Below are positions 22,847 to 34,760 of a DNA stretch of 64,000 bases, piece by piece; the stretch's first letter is position 1; each line of letters opens with the position of its first letter. Position numbers and translations under genes: made by a program. The notes under the pieces were generated by a model. That model was not told the DNA's origin, searched no databases, and saw nothing but the letters and a program-made list of their open reading frames with translations. This stretch comes from Nepenthes gracilis (Eukaryota > Streptophyta > Magnoliopsida > Caryophyllales > Nepenthaceae), in assembly GCA_033239525.1 (NCBI GenBank), contig BSYO01000003.1, forward strand, positions 12,952,001-13,016,000, written 5' to 3'.

Positions 22847-22959
22847 CTCGATTACCACCGAAAAGTCCTAAGGCATGCCGGAGGACCTATCCAGACTGTG
22901 GTTAGTCCCGGGTCCTAAAATAACAGAAACAGAAATACTTCCTTCTTGAAAATCCATTT

Positions 22960-23950
22960 TCAATAAAGCCGGAGTTCATTTTCAGTTACGAAGTTGGAGT
23001 TCATTTTCAATATATGCCGAACTAAAATAACAGAAACAGAAATACTTCCTTCTTGAAAAGCCATTTTCAATAAAGTCGAAGTTCATTTTCAGTTATGAAG
23101 TCGGAGTTCATTTTCGATACGAAGCCGGACCTTATTTTCATAGTAAGGCCGGAGCTCATTTTCTTATACAAAGCCGAAGCTCATTTTTATATTAAGGCCG
23201 GAGTTCTTTTTAAAAGAGGCCGGAGTTCTTTTTGGACGGAGTGCCTTTTGGACGGAGTGCCTTTTTACTCAAAGGGGCGGAGTGCTTTTCACTAACTGAA
23301 CGGAGTACTTTTCGCTCAAAGGGATGGAGTTCTTTTCACTCAAGGGGATGAAGTGCTTTTTACTTAAGGGGACGGAGTGCTTTTTACTCAAGGGGACGGA
23401 GTGCTTTTTACTCAAGGGGACGGAGTTCATTTTCTCGAAGGATGGAGCTCATTTTCTCAAAGGACGGAGCTCATTTTCTCAAAGGCCGAAGTACTTTTGG
23501 AAGGAGTGCTTTTCGGACAGAGTACTTTTCACTCAAAGGATAGAGTACTTTTCAGACAGACTACTTTTTACTCAAAGGACAGAGTGCTCAAGAAGCCGGA
23601 GTGCTTATAAAGCTGGTGTTCATTTTAAAGCCAGGGTTCTTTTTCTAACAAAAGGACGGAGTTCTTTTTGACAAAAGGCAGAGTTCAAAGGCCGGAGTTC
23701 ATTTCCCTTTAAAGCAGGAGTTCATTTCATATTAAGGCCGGAGTTCTTTTTAAAAAACCGGAGTTCTTTTTTGACAAAGGCCGGAGCTCTTTTTGACAGA
23801 GGCTGGAGTTCTTTTCAGACGGAGTGCTTTTCGCTCAAAGGACGGTGTACTTTTAAAAGTCGAAGCTCATAAATTCGGAGTACTTTTCACTGAAGGACGG
23901 AGTGCATTTTCATTATGGGAAAACCGAACTGATTCTTTATCTAGGAAAAA
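22960..23950. repeat. Short-unit tandem array (S1)
   Basis: Units of about 22-30 bp built on GGCCGGAGTTCTTTTT and GGACGGAGTGCTTTT, with a clean 24-bp run (AAGGGGACGGAGTGC plus TTTTTACTC) near 23360-23430. Open frames over it are low-complexity artefacts. Confidence 0.8.
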
Positions 23951-24867
23951 CCGAACTTAATTTTCATGAAGGGAAAACAGAACTTCTTTTAAGCAAGCGG
24001 TTAACAGAAATTCTTCTTTACTCAATGATCAGGACAAACATCGTAATATAACATATACTTATCTAGAATCAGATATACTTGCAATAAAACATGCATATAC
24101 TTGCATTAAATCATGATCTTAAAATCAGATATCCAGAACTGATTCTTTCGTATACTTGCAATATTCTTAAAACATGACTTAAAATCAGCGTCTGAGGTAC
24201 ACTTGCCTGATGGGCTGTCTCAAAATTCTTCCCTCTTTGCCTGACAGTCGGTTTTTTACCGTCTTGGAGCTCTCTCCTTCACTCCCTTCTCTCAGCTTGT
24301 ATTTTGCCCCAGTTTTAACACTCGTTGCCGGTATTCATAGAGGAGGGGTTAGGTGGAGTAAGTGGGGTAAGTCACTTACTCCTGTACTAGTTTGCAGACG
24401 GTAGGTGGGGGTAACTAAATTAGTTTACCTACTCTATTTGGTCGCCGCCCAGTTGGATTCTAACTAAATAGTAAAGTTTACTTTTGTCTTTGGTTACTAT
24501 TAATTTATTCTGGTCAACTTCCCTACTTAAAGCCGGTCAACGTAATATCCTCAAATCCAGTCAACTCCTTAAAATCTGGTCAACATCTCTAATTCCGGTC
24601 AACTTCTTATTATTCAGTTCGTCCATCACCTTTTCATAAACTTCAGATTTCTTCTCCACATTCTACTCCAGCCTCACCAACACACAAAACCACTCCGGAC
24701 TTCAAGTTCACTTCGGCCTCTTGCACTTCCAAAACTGGCCAGTCATTTCATATGGCCGGACTTATTTTGTACTAAGGAAAGGCCAAACTTGATTGAGGCT
24801 TAAGGAGGCCGGTTTAGATTTTGTATTTTGGTCAACACTTTGAGCCATTTGATTTTGGGATCTCACA

Positions 24868-25630
24868 GATGTCATCAATAAAGACTATCATAAACTTGTC
24901 CAAATAGGGTTGAAAAACTCGATTCATCAAGTCCATAAATACGACTGGAGCATTAGTTAACCCAAATGGCATCACTACAAACTCATAGTGCCCATATCTT
25001 GTTCGGAAAGCAGTCTTTGCCACATCATCCCTTCTGATTCGAAGCTGATAGTAACCAGATCTAAGGTCGATCTTTGACAATACACAAGCTCCTTGTAACT
25101 GGTCAAGGAGGTCGTCTATCCTTGGCAAAGGATATTTATTCTTAGTGGTAATTTTATTTAGTTCTCGATAATCCACACATAACCTTAAAGTCCTGTCCTT
25201 CTTTCTTACAAATAGGACTGGTGCACCCCATGGAGACACACTCAGCTGGATGAAACACTTATCTAACAACTACCTGCAACTACTGTTTTAACTCCTTAAG
25301 TTCAGCCGGTGCCATCCTATATGGCGCTTTAGATATTGGCACTGATCCACGCACTAATTCTATTCCAAGTTCTATCTCTCGCTTGGGTGGCAGCCTAGGC
25401 AATTCATCAGGGAATAGGTCTTTGAACTCACATACCACAAGAATCTCTTTGGCTAGAGTTCCTTGACCCTCAGTCACACTAGCGAAGGCCAGGTAAGCTT
25501 GGCACCCATTACCAATCAAGTGCCAGGCATGGAGAGCTGAAATGAAGCAAGATACTTCCTTACACCGGACTCCCTGAATATAGAAGGGCTTGTTTCCAGG
25601 GATGGTGAATTCCACTCTTTTTGGAAACAA
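24868..25630 (-). pseudogene. pol: Reverse transcriptase N-terminal part, element E (broken)
   Basis: RNA-dependent DNA polymerase of the element. In sense: the protease-RT linker (FPDELPRLPPKREIE), then palm and fingers motifs [66 protein letters not shown] and the catalytic FIDD at 24868-24882. It is disabled three ways: a TAG with a one-base insertion around 25270-25282, and solo LTR S1 inserted directly at the FIDD codons. The rest of RT is at 21956 downward. Confidence 0.9.
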
Positions 25631-26941
25631 TCAAATACTGGCATGATGCCTTGCCAACCAATCAATTCCCAAGATTACATCAAAGTCCTTCATTTCTAGC
25701 AAAACTAGATTAACAGGCATCATGAATCCAATAGACTTAACCAGACTCTCTGGATACACAACATTTAAAACTACAGATGACCCTGTGGGTGAGACGACCA
25801 TCAATGGACAGCCAAGAACTTGGGGGAGGGTCGTAAGATATTTCTCAAAATCATGGGAGACAAACAAGTGGGTGGATCCTGAGTCAAAGAGCACATGACT
25901 AGAATTAGCACAGATAGAAAGTGTACCTTCCACTACCTCAGTAGAGGTTTCGGCCTCCTTTGCAGAAACAGCGAACACCTTAGCTGGAATGGGGGACTTA
26001 AATTCTGGGACTTGGTTGGCAAGTGGGCAGTTCTTGATCATATGTCCACCCTGGCCAAAGTTATAGCAGACTCCCATCTTCTTATAGCACGGATTTCCTC
26101 CATGTGACCTTCCGTAATGATCACATGTATTGCTGGACGCTCGGGAAGTCTGTATCGATTGGTCCTGTTCCCCACTGGACTTCAACGGTTTTGCCTTCTT
26201 AGAAGGTCCTCCACTAGCACTAGCCCTTGAAGCCTTACTAAAAGTCTTTTTCCTGAAAAATGCTCCTCTCTGCAGTTCCTTCTCATAAATAACGACCCTT
26301 TCTGACACTTCTCCGTACGTAGCTAACTTCAAAGTGGAGAGATGTGTCCTAATGTCATCTCTTAATCCTTGAAAGAATCCTCTAGCCTTTCTCTCCTGGT
26401 CTTCCACCATATAATGATCATAGTGGGATAGTTCTACAAACTTTGCATCATACTCAGCCACAGTGCGAGTGCCTTGCCTTAAGCGAAAGAATTCATCTTC
26501 CTTCTGTCCGTGAAGGTTACCAGGGAAGTATTTCTCCAAGAATACTGCTTCAAATATTTCCCAAGTAATATCCCTTTATGGCACCTCAAAAACTCTGTTC
26601 TGCAACTCCCACCAGTGGTGGGCCTCACCCACCAGCTTATGGGTTGCAAATAGAACCTTATCTCCAGCAGGAAACTTAATCACCATGCACACCTTCTTTA
26701 GTCATTGGATTTAGGTGTCCGCCTTCAACGGGTCGGGTTCTCCGGAGAATTCAGGAACTTGCTTGTTGGTAAAGCGGTCATAGATTGATCTCTCCTGAGG
26801 AACGAGAATTAGGGTGGTCATTGGAGTTGGTGGAGCCAAAGCTTCTATAACATCAGCCATTCTATCTAGCATGTTTAAGTATCTCGTCTCCGGGTTCGGA
26901 GGGTTGTTAGTCCAGACGGTTCGTTTTCCTCTATTAGACAT
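25631..26941 (-). pseudogene. gag: Gag and protease, element E (broken)
   Basis: Starts at ATG 26941 (MSNRGKRTVW), 193 bp after the primer-binding site. The gag domain runs to ~26200 (HHWWELQNRVF, FRLRQGTRTVAEYDAKFVEL). A zinc knuckle lies at 26027-26068, but its second Cys is Phe (CYNF), breaking metal binding. The aspartic protease follows, with the active site DSGSTH (DSG at 25877-25885) and the closing motif ILGIDWL near 25655. Stops at 26711-26713, 26702-26704 and 26576-26578 interrupt gag. Stretches of 300 codons remain open, so decay is moderate. Confidence 0.9.
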
Positions 26942-27116
26942 GTCTTCCGCAACGACTTTGATTCCTGAAAGAATGTTTTGGTTAGACTACTAGCCAAGGG
27001 CAGTTAACACAAAGTACTCCATCCTAAGCATAAGTAAAGCTAACCCCCTTTTTGCCTTAACTAATCCTATCCTAAGTTTCCATATTGATTCAGATCGAAC
27101 ATAAAGCATCTCAGTT

Positions 27117-27134
27117 CTCTTCTCTGATACCAAC
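27117..27134 (-). other. Primer-binding site of element E
   Basis: Sense TTGGTATCAGAGAAGAG directly follows the 5' LTR end, matching the 3' end of initiator tRNA-Met for TGGTATCAGAG. Confidence 0.9.
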
Positions 27135-27847
27135 TGTGACGGACCGGCCATATTCCACCACATAAGGCCGTTGTCAAGCATATCCTTTGCATCATTTATA
27201 GAATAAATACCAACTAGGTAGACATGAAAATTTTTCTTTTATATATATACCATTTATTTCGCACACAGGATCGGTTAAGGCCAAACTCCTAGAGTTGGCC
27301 ATTACAGTGTTAAGTCTCACACTTGGCCATCCAACACTCAAGTTGGTCGACTACAAAAAAACTTGACATGACATGAGATGCTACTAGAAATATCAACTTC
27401 ATTCATCCATATTATAATTACGAAAACATGCTAACATCCATAATTTCTTTTACAGTGGAACTGTTTTACAAATCCTTCTCAAAACATCAAGAGAAATACA
27501 TCAATTCCTTCACTGATCGGCTCCAACTAGCTATACTGTCTAGTTACTTCATATGACCCTACTCAATTTCGTCCTCCATAAGCTTCTCATCATCTGAAAA
27601 ATGGAAAGAGTGAGTTCCAAAGCCCAGCAAGGTACCCACATGCAGGAAACATTAACATACATATAATCGGATCAAAGCAAGGGTTCATAACATAGACTTA
27701 GCATATAAAAATCACCATACCGTTTCTACTTAAGTTCAGAATTTCCTTGTTCTTATTCTTATTATCTTGTCTTCTAAAAATTCATAAAACCGTTCAAAAT
27801 TCTTATCATCTTTAGGGACAGGATGGGAGCGGACAACATCGAGGAAG

Positions 27848-27869
27848 GGTTGTGTGCTACCCCACAACC
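27848..27869 (-). other. Hairpin H2 in element E 5' LTR
   Basis: GGTTGTG pairs perfectly with CACAACC around an 8-base loop, in the shared context ATCGAGGA just outside. The 3' LTR copy (17648-17667) keeps GTTGTG/CACAAC. Confidence 0.5.
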
Positions 27870-28379
27870 TAGAGCCGTATCCTCTCATTATACTCCCCAA
27901 GGCGGGAGGTAATGCCTTTTACCCAGCATACGGGGCCGTAGTCCAGAAGCCTTGCACCACCAAAAATTCCCCCGTGGCCCAGTGGCAGTCCTCGAGTGTC
28001 ATGCCAATATCCTTCATCCTTGTTTAATAGCAAGCTTAATGGAAATCGTTTCTCAGTTCATATCTTTCATTGGCCATTCATCATAGTACAAAAGTCGGAA
28101 ATCGTAGAGTTTCACTTGCTGTCAAAATTACATACATTTTTCCTTGTTCTTATAGCCTTTATTCTTAACTTCAAACAATTGAAGTCCGTATAGCCTTTCC
28201 TTTAACATCTTAATACCGAAGGTCTTTTATCAAAATATTAGAGATCTTACTTATCAAAGCCAGAGGCCTTTTCTCAAAATCCGGTTTCAAATCATTGATC
28301 TTATGCGTCACTTTACAAGCCGATTCAAATTCGTGGGATAATTTCCAATTTCAAAACATGCTCTAAGACCGGTTTCAAC

Positions 28380-28640
28380 TTCATGGGACACATGCCGATT
28401 TCAAAACATGCTCTAAGGCCAGTTTCAATTTTTATGGGACAAATTCCGATTTCAAAATACATGCTCTTAAGGCCGGTTTCAACTTTCATGGGACAAATTC
28501 CGATTTCAAAATACATGCTCTTTAGGCCGGTTTCAACTTTCATGGACAAATTTCTACTTTCAAAATACATGCTCTTAAGGCCGGTTTATACTTTCATGGA
28601 CAAATTTCCAGTTTCAAAATGCTCTAAGGCTGGTTCAAAT
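28380..28640. repeat. 54-bp tandem array (E 5' LTR)
   Basis: Same unit as 18180-18560 with about five copies. Open frames on either strand are repeat artefacts. Confidence 0.85.
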
Positions 28641-29164
28641 TCATGGACAAATTTTCGAATACCTTTCTTTTAACAAAGCCGGAGGTCTTTTCTCAAAGGT
28701 CAGAAGTCTTTTCTTTAAACATGGAATTATCGAAGTTCATGTAGATCGACAAATAACCATACTTTGAGCATTACGAAACCGAACATCATGAATAACAGGG
28801 CTTCTTTTAAACATGTGGTTAACGGAGATTCTTCCTTAGATCAAACAGTCAGAACAATTATCATACATATCGTAACATGAGTTCATCAAAAGTCAGATAT
28901 ACTTGTGTTGCAAACATGAGTACATTTGCATTAAGTCATGATCTTAAAACAAAGGGGGAACACTTGCATCAAATCACAAACTTAAGGGGGTACACTTGCA
29001 TCAATTCATGAACTTAAAACAGGGTATACTTGCATTAAATATATGATCAACAAAAAGGTGAGTATTCTTGCCTGAATTCCTTTACTTCGCCCTGAAATTC
29101 TGGTCTTCCTTTACTAGAAAACTCTATGGAGAGCCTCTTCCTAACCTATTTCCTTACGCTCTCT

Positions 29165-29590
29165 AGTTCTTATTTATAGGCCTTTGGGTCTGACGGTAGT
29201 AGGTAGGGCAGGTCAACCACTCGGGGGTGGTTGGGAGTAGGTTACCTACCTAGGCATGGTTATTCTGACACTACTTTCTGTAAGGGTTTCCTAATTATTA
29301 TTTCTGGTCAACCGGCCTTGACCGGATTTAGTTGTTTCTTCCTATATATTCTGATCAACTGGCGTTGACCGGATTTTATTTACTTGTAATATCTCTGGTC
29401 AACTGGCGCTGACCGGATTACATTTCTCTTTCCCTTCCTTCCGGTAAACTAGCGTTGACCGGATAAGCCTTCCTTTACGTTTTCTATTCAACAGACGTTG
29501 ACCGGATTACGTCTTTGTTCACGCTTTCCAATCAAAACCTGCTTGACCGATTTCCATTCTTATCACATTTTTTGGTCAACTGGCGTTGAC
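29165..29590 (-). promoter_or_regulatory. U3 promoter of element E: TATA box and W-box palindromes
   Basis: In sense, inverted repeats of GGTCAAC...GTTGACC recur from ~29590 to ~29305, then TATAAATA at 29171-29178 and a CTAGAGAGCG start region. This is the promoter that would drive element E. Activity is not shown by sequence. Confidence 0.5.
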
Positions 29591-29664
29591 CCGATAACCC
29601 TCAATTTCCCTTAACTCGATGTCGGGGACTTTCTACGTTTTAGGATCTGGGCCAGTACACACCT

Positions 29665-31878
29665 ACCAATCCTCAAAGCAAAGGTTTCAATGGCTAACTC
29701 CAGACTATGGGCGGAGTAATTCTAATCTTAGGCTTCTCACCAACCAAACCTATGGGAAATCGCCTATGTAGGATATAGGAAAAACACAATCTCAAACTTT
29801 TTCTCAAAAGTATCACATTCTGCTATAACTCACTAGACCGATTAGGGGTCAACCAAGACAACCTGGTCGATGACTAATCCTTAACTCCTTGAAGCCTACT
29901 CTCACATGTCCCAATCAAACCAATACCGATCGCTTCTAAGCCCAAAGCCTCATAGCACTGCAATGCTCAAGAAATACTTATTAGATCACCCTTCAAGGTT
30001 CAGCTAGACCCAAGAAAGTAAGACACCTTTGAGACATCGATTAATCTCTCCTTAATAAGTTATCACTCTGAACTCCAAGGAACCGTATTCATGCTATCGG
30101 AGAAACCACATGCCCAACATAACACTTCTCCTTATTCCTTCCATACCTGAGCACAAAGCTAACCATCTTATTAATCCATGGTACGATCCTCAAATAGGGT
30201 TCTCTCATCCTATTAATTCTAGGAATTCACCAACGAGTCCATCCCAAAAGCACTAAAGCACCTTACGGCAAAATATTTAGACGATGCTTCATCAGTTCTA
30301 TACAGAGTTTTCAAAATTTGGTTCCAATCCTTGCACAATGCAAAATCAACTATCTATTTAATGATTAAGGGGATAATTCAGCTAATATTTTCCTTTAACT
30401 AATATCCTAAAATACTTACACAGTCCAATCTCCTTAGTGACCACAAAATGACGCCCAAGTGTGGTCTTACATGTTAACTAAACTTGGCATTTATGTTCCT
30501 TAGGTGACTTGTAGGCAAAGTGACACTGGTTTGTCGCCACTCCATCAACTGTGCTTCATATTCAAGGTTTCACAACTTGATGGCAAGTATCACATCCAAC
30601 CGCCACATTTCGTGTTAGCATGGCAACTCACCAATCAAGACACTCTCAAGGTCATATCGAGCCTTAGCGCCACAAGACAATAAAATCATCCCAACCAATC
30701 ATATCTATAGACCCGAGAAAATATTATAGACCTCGATATAACTAGTATAAGGCTTACGATCCTTAGATATATGAATAAGTTTAGGAAACCCTGATAAAAC
30801 ATAGACTTTGGACCCCAAAATAACACATATATCGAAATATCACGATCTAGGAACCTTACCTCCCACCACAATGGACGACACTTCTATAGTTAGTGTCATC
30901 ACCACAAAGCCCCGATTTAAGGTTCTGGGCTCCCTCCCTATCCAACTCATAGGATAAAGGCAATCCCTAATGCGATTGAATCATCCACACTTGATCCATG
31001 TTCCCAAAAATCCCACTGAAACAAGATATTTATCCATAGATCATCTATGAACATATCATACAATATTCCTTTATCCTTGAGACCCATAACCTTTTTCCCG
31101 TCAACTGCCTAAGGTCAACATCACCTCCTATCTTACATGAGCAACATTGCCTTATCTTCCTCCAAACATTGGATGACTGCAGCATCATTATTGACATCTT
31201 AATTGTTAGAACCTAAATCTCAACCCCTATAGGATTTGAGTGACCTAAAAGTTTTGCCACTTAATCATCACTAGTTCGACTATAAATCGACATCCTTGCA
31301 TTCGCTACACCAAAATTGATTCTAGGTTATTCTATCCTCAGGCTATCAATTCTGCCCTATTCATCACGCATGATCATTTTATTCAGACATCCCTTCTAAG
31401 CAAATTACCACCCTGAGGACATCAATCTAGAGCAAGACAAACCTAAACTTTGAAACAAAATCGATGAACCTAGGTCTCAAATCAATATTGATCAACTCAA
31501 ATACTAAATCGGCACCAATCAGTTCCAAACCTTAAGACGCTTCCCTACAGCTCCTATTGACCTCACGATCGATCATTATCATCAATAGATCCTCATCTAG
31601 GGGCCATAGTGGCTACTAATATCCTATTTGAAGGCAAAACAATGCGGGTTCGGCTATTCTTAGGACACTAATTAGGTCCTTATAAGCTAGGCAACTGAAC
31701 TCATTCTCTATCTCTAACTTAGTTCAAGCTTAAGCTTACCATCCACAATAACTAAAACCATCCAATCTAACTTAATGTCCTATACCTACGTCTACCTATT
31801 TGATCAATCTTAATCTGTCATAAGCTTTCACACAGGATTCAAATCAAACCTAAGGCGTCCCTTTTCTCTGTTACCAAT
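29665..31878 (-). mobile_element. Element B, second interior, right part
   Basis: Continuation of 15876-16934 after element E; together about 3.27 kb, matching the 3.26-kb first interior. Decayed primer-binding site (reverse complement GTTACCAAT) at 31870-31878. Non-coding; the short minus-strand frame near 30686-30871 is not conserved in the sister copy. Confidence 0.78.
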
Positions 31879-32339
31879 TCTAACGGACTATAAATTCTAC
31901 CAAAAATTCAGCAGAGTTTTGTCAATAAAACGAGCATCCATAAAATACAAAACCTGTACAAAATCCTTTACAGCAACACCACACGCATACAACATATCAT
32001 GGGATCCCAACTTGTCACAATTTCATAACGTGTGGTGCAGGTGTCATAACTTTGGGTACGACACCAGTCCAGGGAAGATGCAAGCTAGGTAACCAATTAC
32101 AACCATAAAGGACTACCCATGGAAGCTACTACAACCATAAATATACAGCAAAAACTAAACCATACATCTATCATCATTACCACATACATAAATATCCATA
32201 AACATCAAAAGAAATTATACAAGTTCTCTGTCCATACAAAATTATACAGCTAAGTCCTAAAAAGCTTTTCGATCGGTATCAGTTGCCTATCCTACTTCTA
32301 CTGCCTACCCAGACTCATTGGGCATAAGTGCTTGCTCAT

Positions 32340-33576
32340 CTAGAAGGAGAGAAGCAGTAAGGGTTAGCTAACAACTCTGCAAGTACATTATAACAAATAA
32401 TCAACAATATGCATATTCAAATGAAATATGAAACGGGATAAAAGCAATATGATAAGAATCCTAAAGATATGAAATATAATTCTATAGACTTTTCATGATT
32501 TACCATAATCTTTGTGGACAAGGGTTAGTAAACCTTACTAACTAAAGATGCAGGAGAATGAGGAAAGGATTATGATACCCCACATGATCTAAGGTCACAA
32601 GCTCCAATTATTGACGTAGAGGTGAGCCATCTACATATCATGCCTATAGACGGGTTGATAACATATGGCCCCCACATGCTCCCCCAGGGCCAAGAGGTAG
32701 TCCTCGTACTTCCACAGTAATATTCAAAGGCTTGCCAAGAGTATTACCCGCTAAATATGCGGCCAGGATGATCCTTGAGTCTCCACTATAATGCTACTGG
32801 TATGCCAAAGTGTATTACCTCCGTAACGCAATTCCATAGTCCTTATTTCATGGTTTCTTATTCATTTGAGGGAAGGTCCACCACAATTCAATTCCTAATA
32901 TTTCCATCCGAGAGAACAATTCTTTCGCAAAACACATTATGGACTTCCCGCCAAATGTATATATGATTATTATCTTTCCTTCAGACTTAAACCTCTTCAC
33001 AAGTTAATCGGATGTATGGACACCACAATTTATAGGAAAGATTAGGATTTCTTACCACCATTTGTCAATTATCACTTTTTGGACCTCCGGAACACATTTT
33101 CTTCACAACGGAAAATAAACATATTTTCTCGGGGCTACAATTGAACATACACAATTAGACATAGCTTACATAATAATTAATTATGATGGAAGCATGCAAA
33201 ATTCCCATTTGGCCTTGGGTGAACAATAACAGGGCCATTTTAAAGCATCTAGACGTCGTGAACAGATCAATACTTGTAAAATCGAGTGCCCGGCCGAGGC
33301 ATATGCATAATTAGGGCACAATAATTCATAATTTGGGGTCAATTAAACAAATAATTAAAAGAAAAGGGGAGAATCTTGAGATGGGCACAGGTTAGGGTTT
33401 TGAGAAGCCAAACTGAGCTAATCGAAAGGGGATTTGGACATTAAACTATAAAAACTTTAACTGCTAATCATAGGTTACAAATTTTTCATAATTTGGGTGG
33501 ATATTGGAATGGTAATGCTTGATAAAAAACAAATAAAATTCAACACATGAGATAAAAATTGTATGGGAGCACTTGT
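32340..33576 (-). other. Putative LTR leader intron, LTR B3
   Basis: The acceptor CCTTCTAG and the frame DEQALMPNESG/TAG are intact, but the donor reads AG|ACAAGT, so it would be inactive in this copy. Confidence 0.3.
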
Positions 33577-33989
33577 CTCGACCCAATCTACAACTTTTCA
33601 AACTAGCTCCAAGCTATAATTGGACCCGAGGGGCTTCATTTGCTCCATTTTTCTCTCTTCTCCATGCCTCTCTCTACCCAAATGTTTTTCCCCCAAAAAA
33701 GGTGCACAGCCAACAATTATAAAACCTGGACACGACTTTTACGGATTGGCACTCAAGCACAGTCCACGGTGCGCAGCAAGCACGCCAAGCCAACTTCCAA
33801 TCAACTATTTTAGTCCGGTCAACTATTCTTAATTAGACAACTGTATTCTGAAATGTCTTAGGAAACCAGCATTCCATACCGGTAAATGAATTCCACACCA
33901 CCCTCTTCTCCCAAACTGATCATCCATTCTGGGAATTCCCATACCGTCCATTTTTGCCAAAACATCATTTCAAATGGGTAAAAGCATAC

Positions 33990-34760
33990 TGGTAAATTTA
34001 AGGCAATCAAAATTGCATGCTTGCCGAATTTCCAATCCAAACCGATAAAATCGTATCGGTCATTTGCATACCGGCATTTTGGTCCATACTGGTAATTTGC
34101 TCCATCTTGGCAAAATACTCTAAATCGGCAAAATGCACCATCTCGGCATTTTGCACCAAACCAACAAAATGTAACATTTTGGCATTTTGCTACATCCCGA
34201 AAAGTTGCTTCTTTCCGGCAAAACACTCCAAACTGGAAAAATGCACCATCCCGGCATTTTGCACCAAACTAGCAAAATGTGCCATTCTTACATTTTGCTC
34301 CATCCTGGAAAATTGATTCCATCTTGGCAAAATACTCCAAATCGGCAAAATGTACCATCCCGACATTTTGCACCAAAACTAGCAAAATGTACCATTCCAA
34401 CATTTTGTTCCATCCTAGCAAATTGCTTCTTTTCTACAAAGTACTCCAAACCGGCAAAATGCACCATCCCGGCATTTTGCACCAAATCGACAAAATCTAC
34501 CATTCTGGCATTTTGCTCCATCTGGAAAAATTGCTACATTCCAACAAAATACTCCAAACCGGTAAAATATACCATCCAAATATTTTGTACCAAACCGGCA
34601 AATTGCTACATTCTGATAAAATACTCCAAACCGGCAAAATGCACCGTCCCAGCATTTTGCACCAAATCGGCAAAATGTATATTCTAGTATTTTGCTCTAA
34701 ACTGGCAAAATGTACTATTCTGGCATTTTGCACCGAACAACCCAATGAACCATTCCACCC
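33990..34760. repeat. 36-bp tandem array with 108-bp higher order (B3)
   Basis: The longest of the three B arrays, about 21 units. Overlapping open frames of 100-212 codons on the plus strand and ~80 on the minus are repeat artefacts: their peptides have 12-residue period, such as PAKCTIPAFCTK. Confidence 0.88.

Larger units (their letters stand above)
22301..24206 (-). other. Putative LTR leader intron, solo LTR S1
   Basis: Donor CAG|GCAAGT; acceptor pyrimidine tract TTTTTCCCTCTAC, whose AG has become AC. The branch-like GCTCACTG is kept. The downstream frame matches that of element F (DETLELVSDEKE), including the stop position. Splicing is inference. Confidence 0.4.
21962..24867 (-). mobile_element. 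Solo LTR S1 inside element E reverse transcriptase
   Basis: 2906 bp, plus-strand ends TGTGACGGAACGG and GGGATCTCACA, flanked by the target duplication GATGT (21957-21961 and 24868-24872). No primer site, polypurine tract or coding interior is present, so it is a solo LTR. In sense: a cluster of TTGACC W-box-like sites (24510-24610), donor CAG|GCAAGT (intron starts 24206), a short-unit array (22960-23950), hairpins H1 22822-22846 and H2 22685-22707, and an acceptor mutated to AC at 22301, followed by frame YEALELVPDELE and a TGA. Confidence 0.9.
27594..29071 (-). other. Putative LTR leader intron, element E 5' LTR
   Basis: 1478 bp from CAG|GCAAGA to CCATTTTTCAG. Removing it would place a GA-rich leader (29075-29165) next to the short acidic frame, then the rest of the LTR, the primer site and gag. 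No in-phase ATG is seen in exon 1, and a TAA lies upstream in that phase. Confidence 0.42.
16935..29659 (-). mobile_element. Element E, nearly complete Ty3/gypsy (Del/Tekay-like)
   Basis: A 12.7-kb element on the minus strand, inserted in the second B interior with a 5-bp target duplication CACCT (16930-16934 and 29660-29664). LTRs are 16935-19585 and 27135-29659. The interior carries gag, protease, RT, RNase H, integrase and a chromodomain in the Ty3 order, all with disabling mutations, and a 2.9-kb solo LTR splits RT. In the first ~163 bases of the two LTRs I count about 13 differences, so the insertion is old but younger than B. The Del/Tekay assignment rests on the chromodomain tail after integrase and on the long LTRs. 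Confidence 0.9.
27135..29659 (-). mobile_element. 5' LTR of element E
   Basis: 2525 bp, plus-strand ends TGTGACGG and CCAGTACA. In sense: W-box palindromes (29305-29590), intact TATA box TATAAATA (29171-29178), donor CAG|GCAAGA (29071), a 54-bp array of ~5 copies (28380-28640), perfect hairpin H2 GGTTGTG/CACAACC (27848-27869), and acceptor TTTTTCAG (27594) followed by DDEKLMEDEIE and a TAG. Confidence 0.9.

Noticed and set aside
23095..23671. Plus-strand frames rich in F, K and G
   Set aside because: Translation of the 22-30 bp array of S1.
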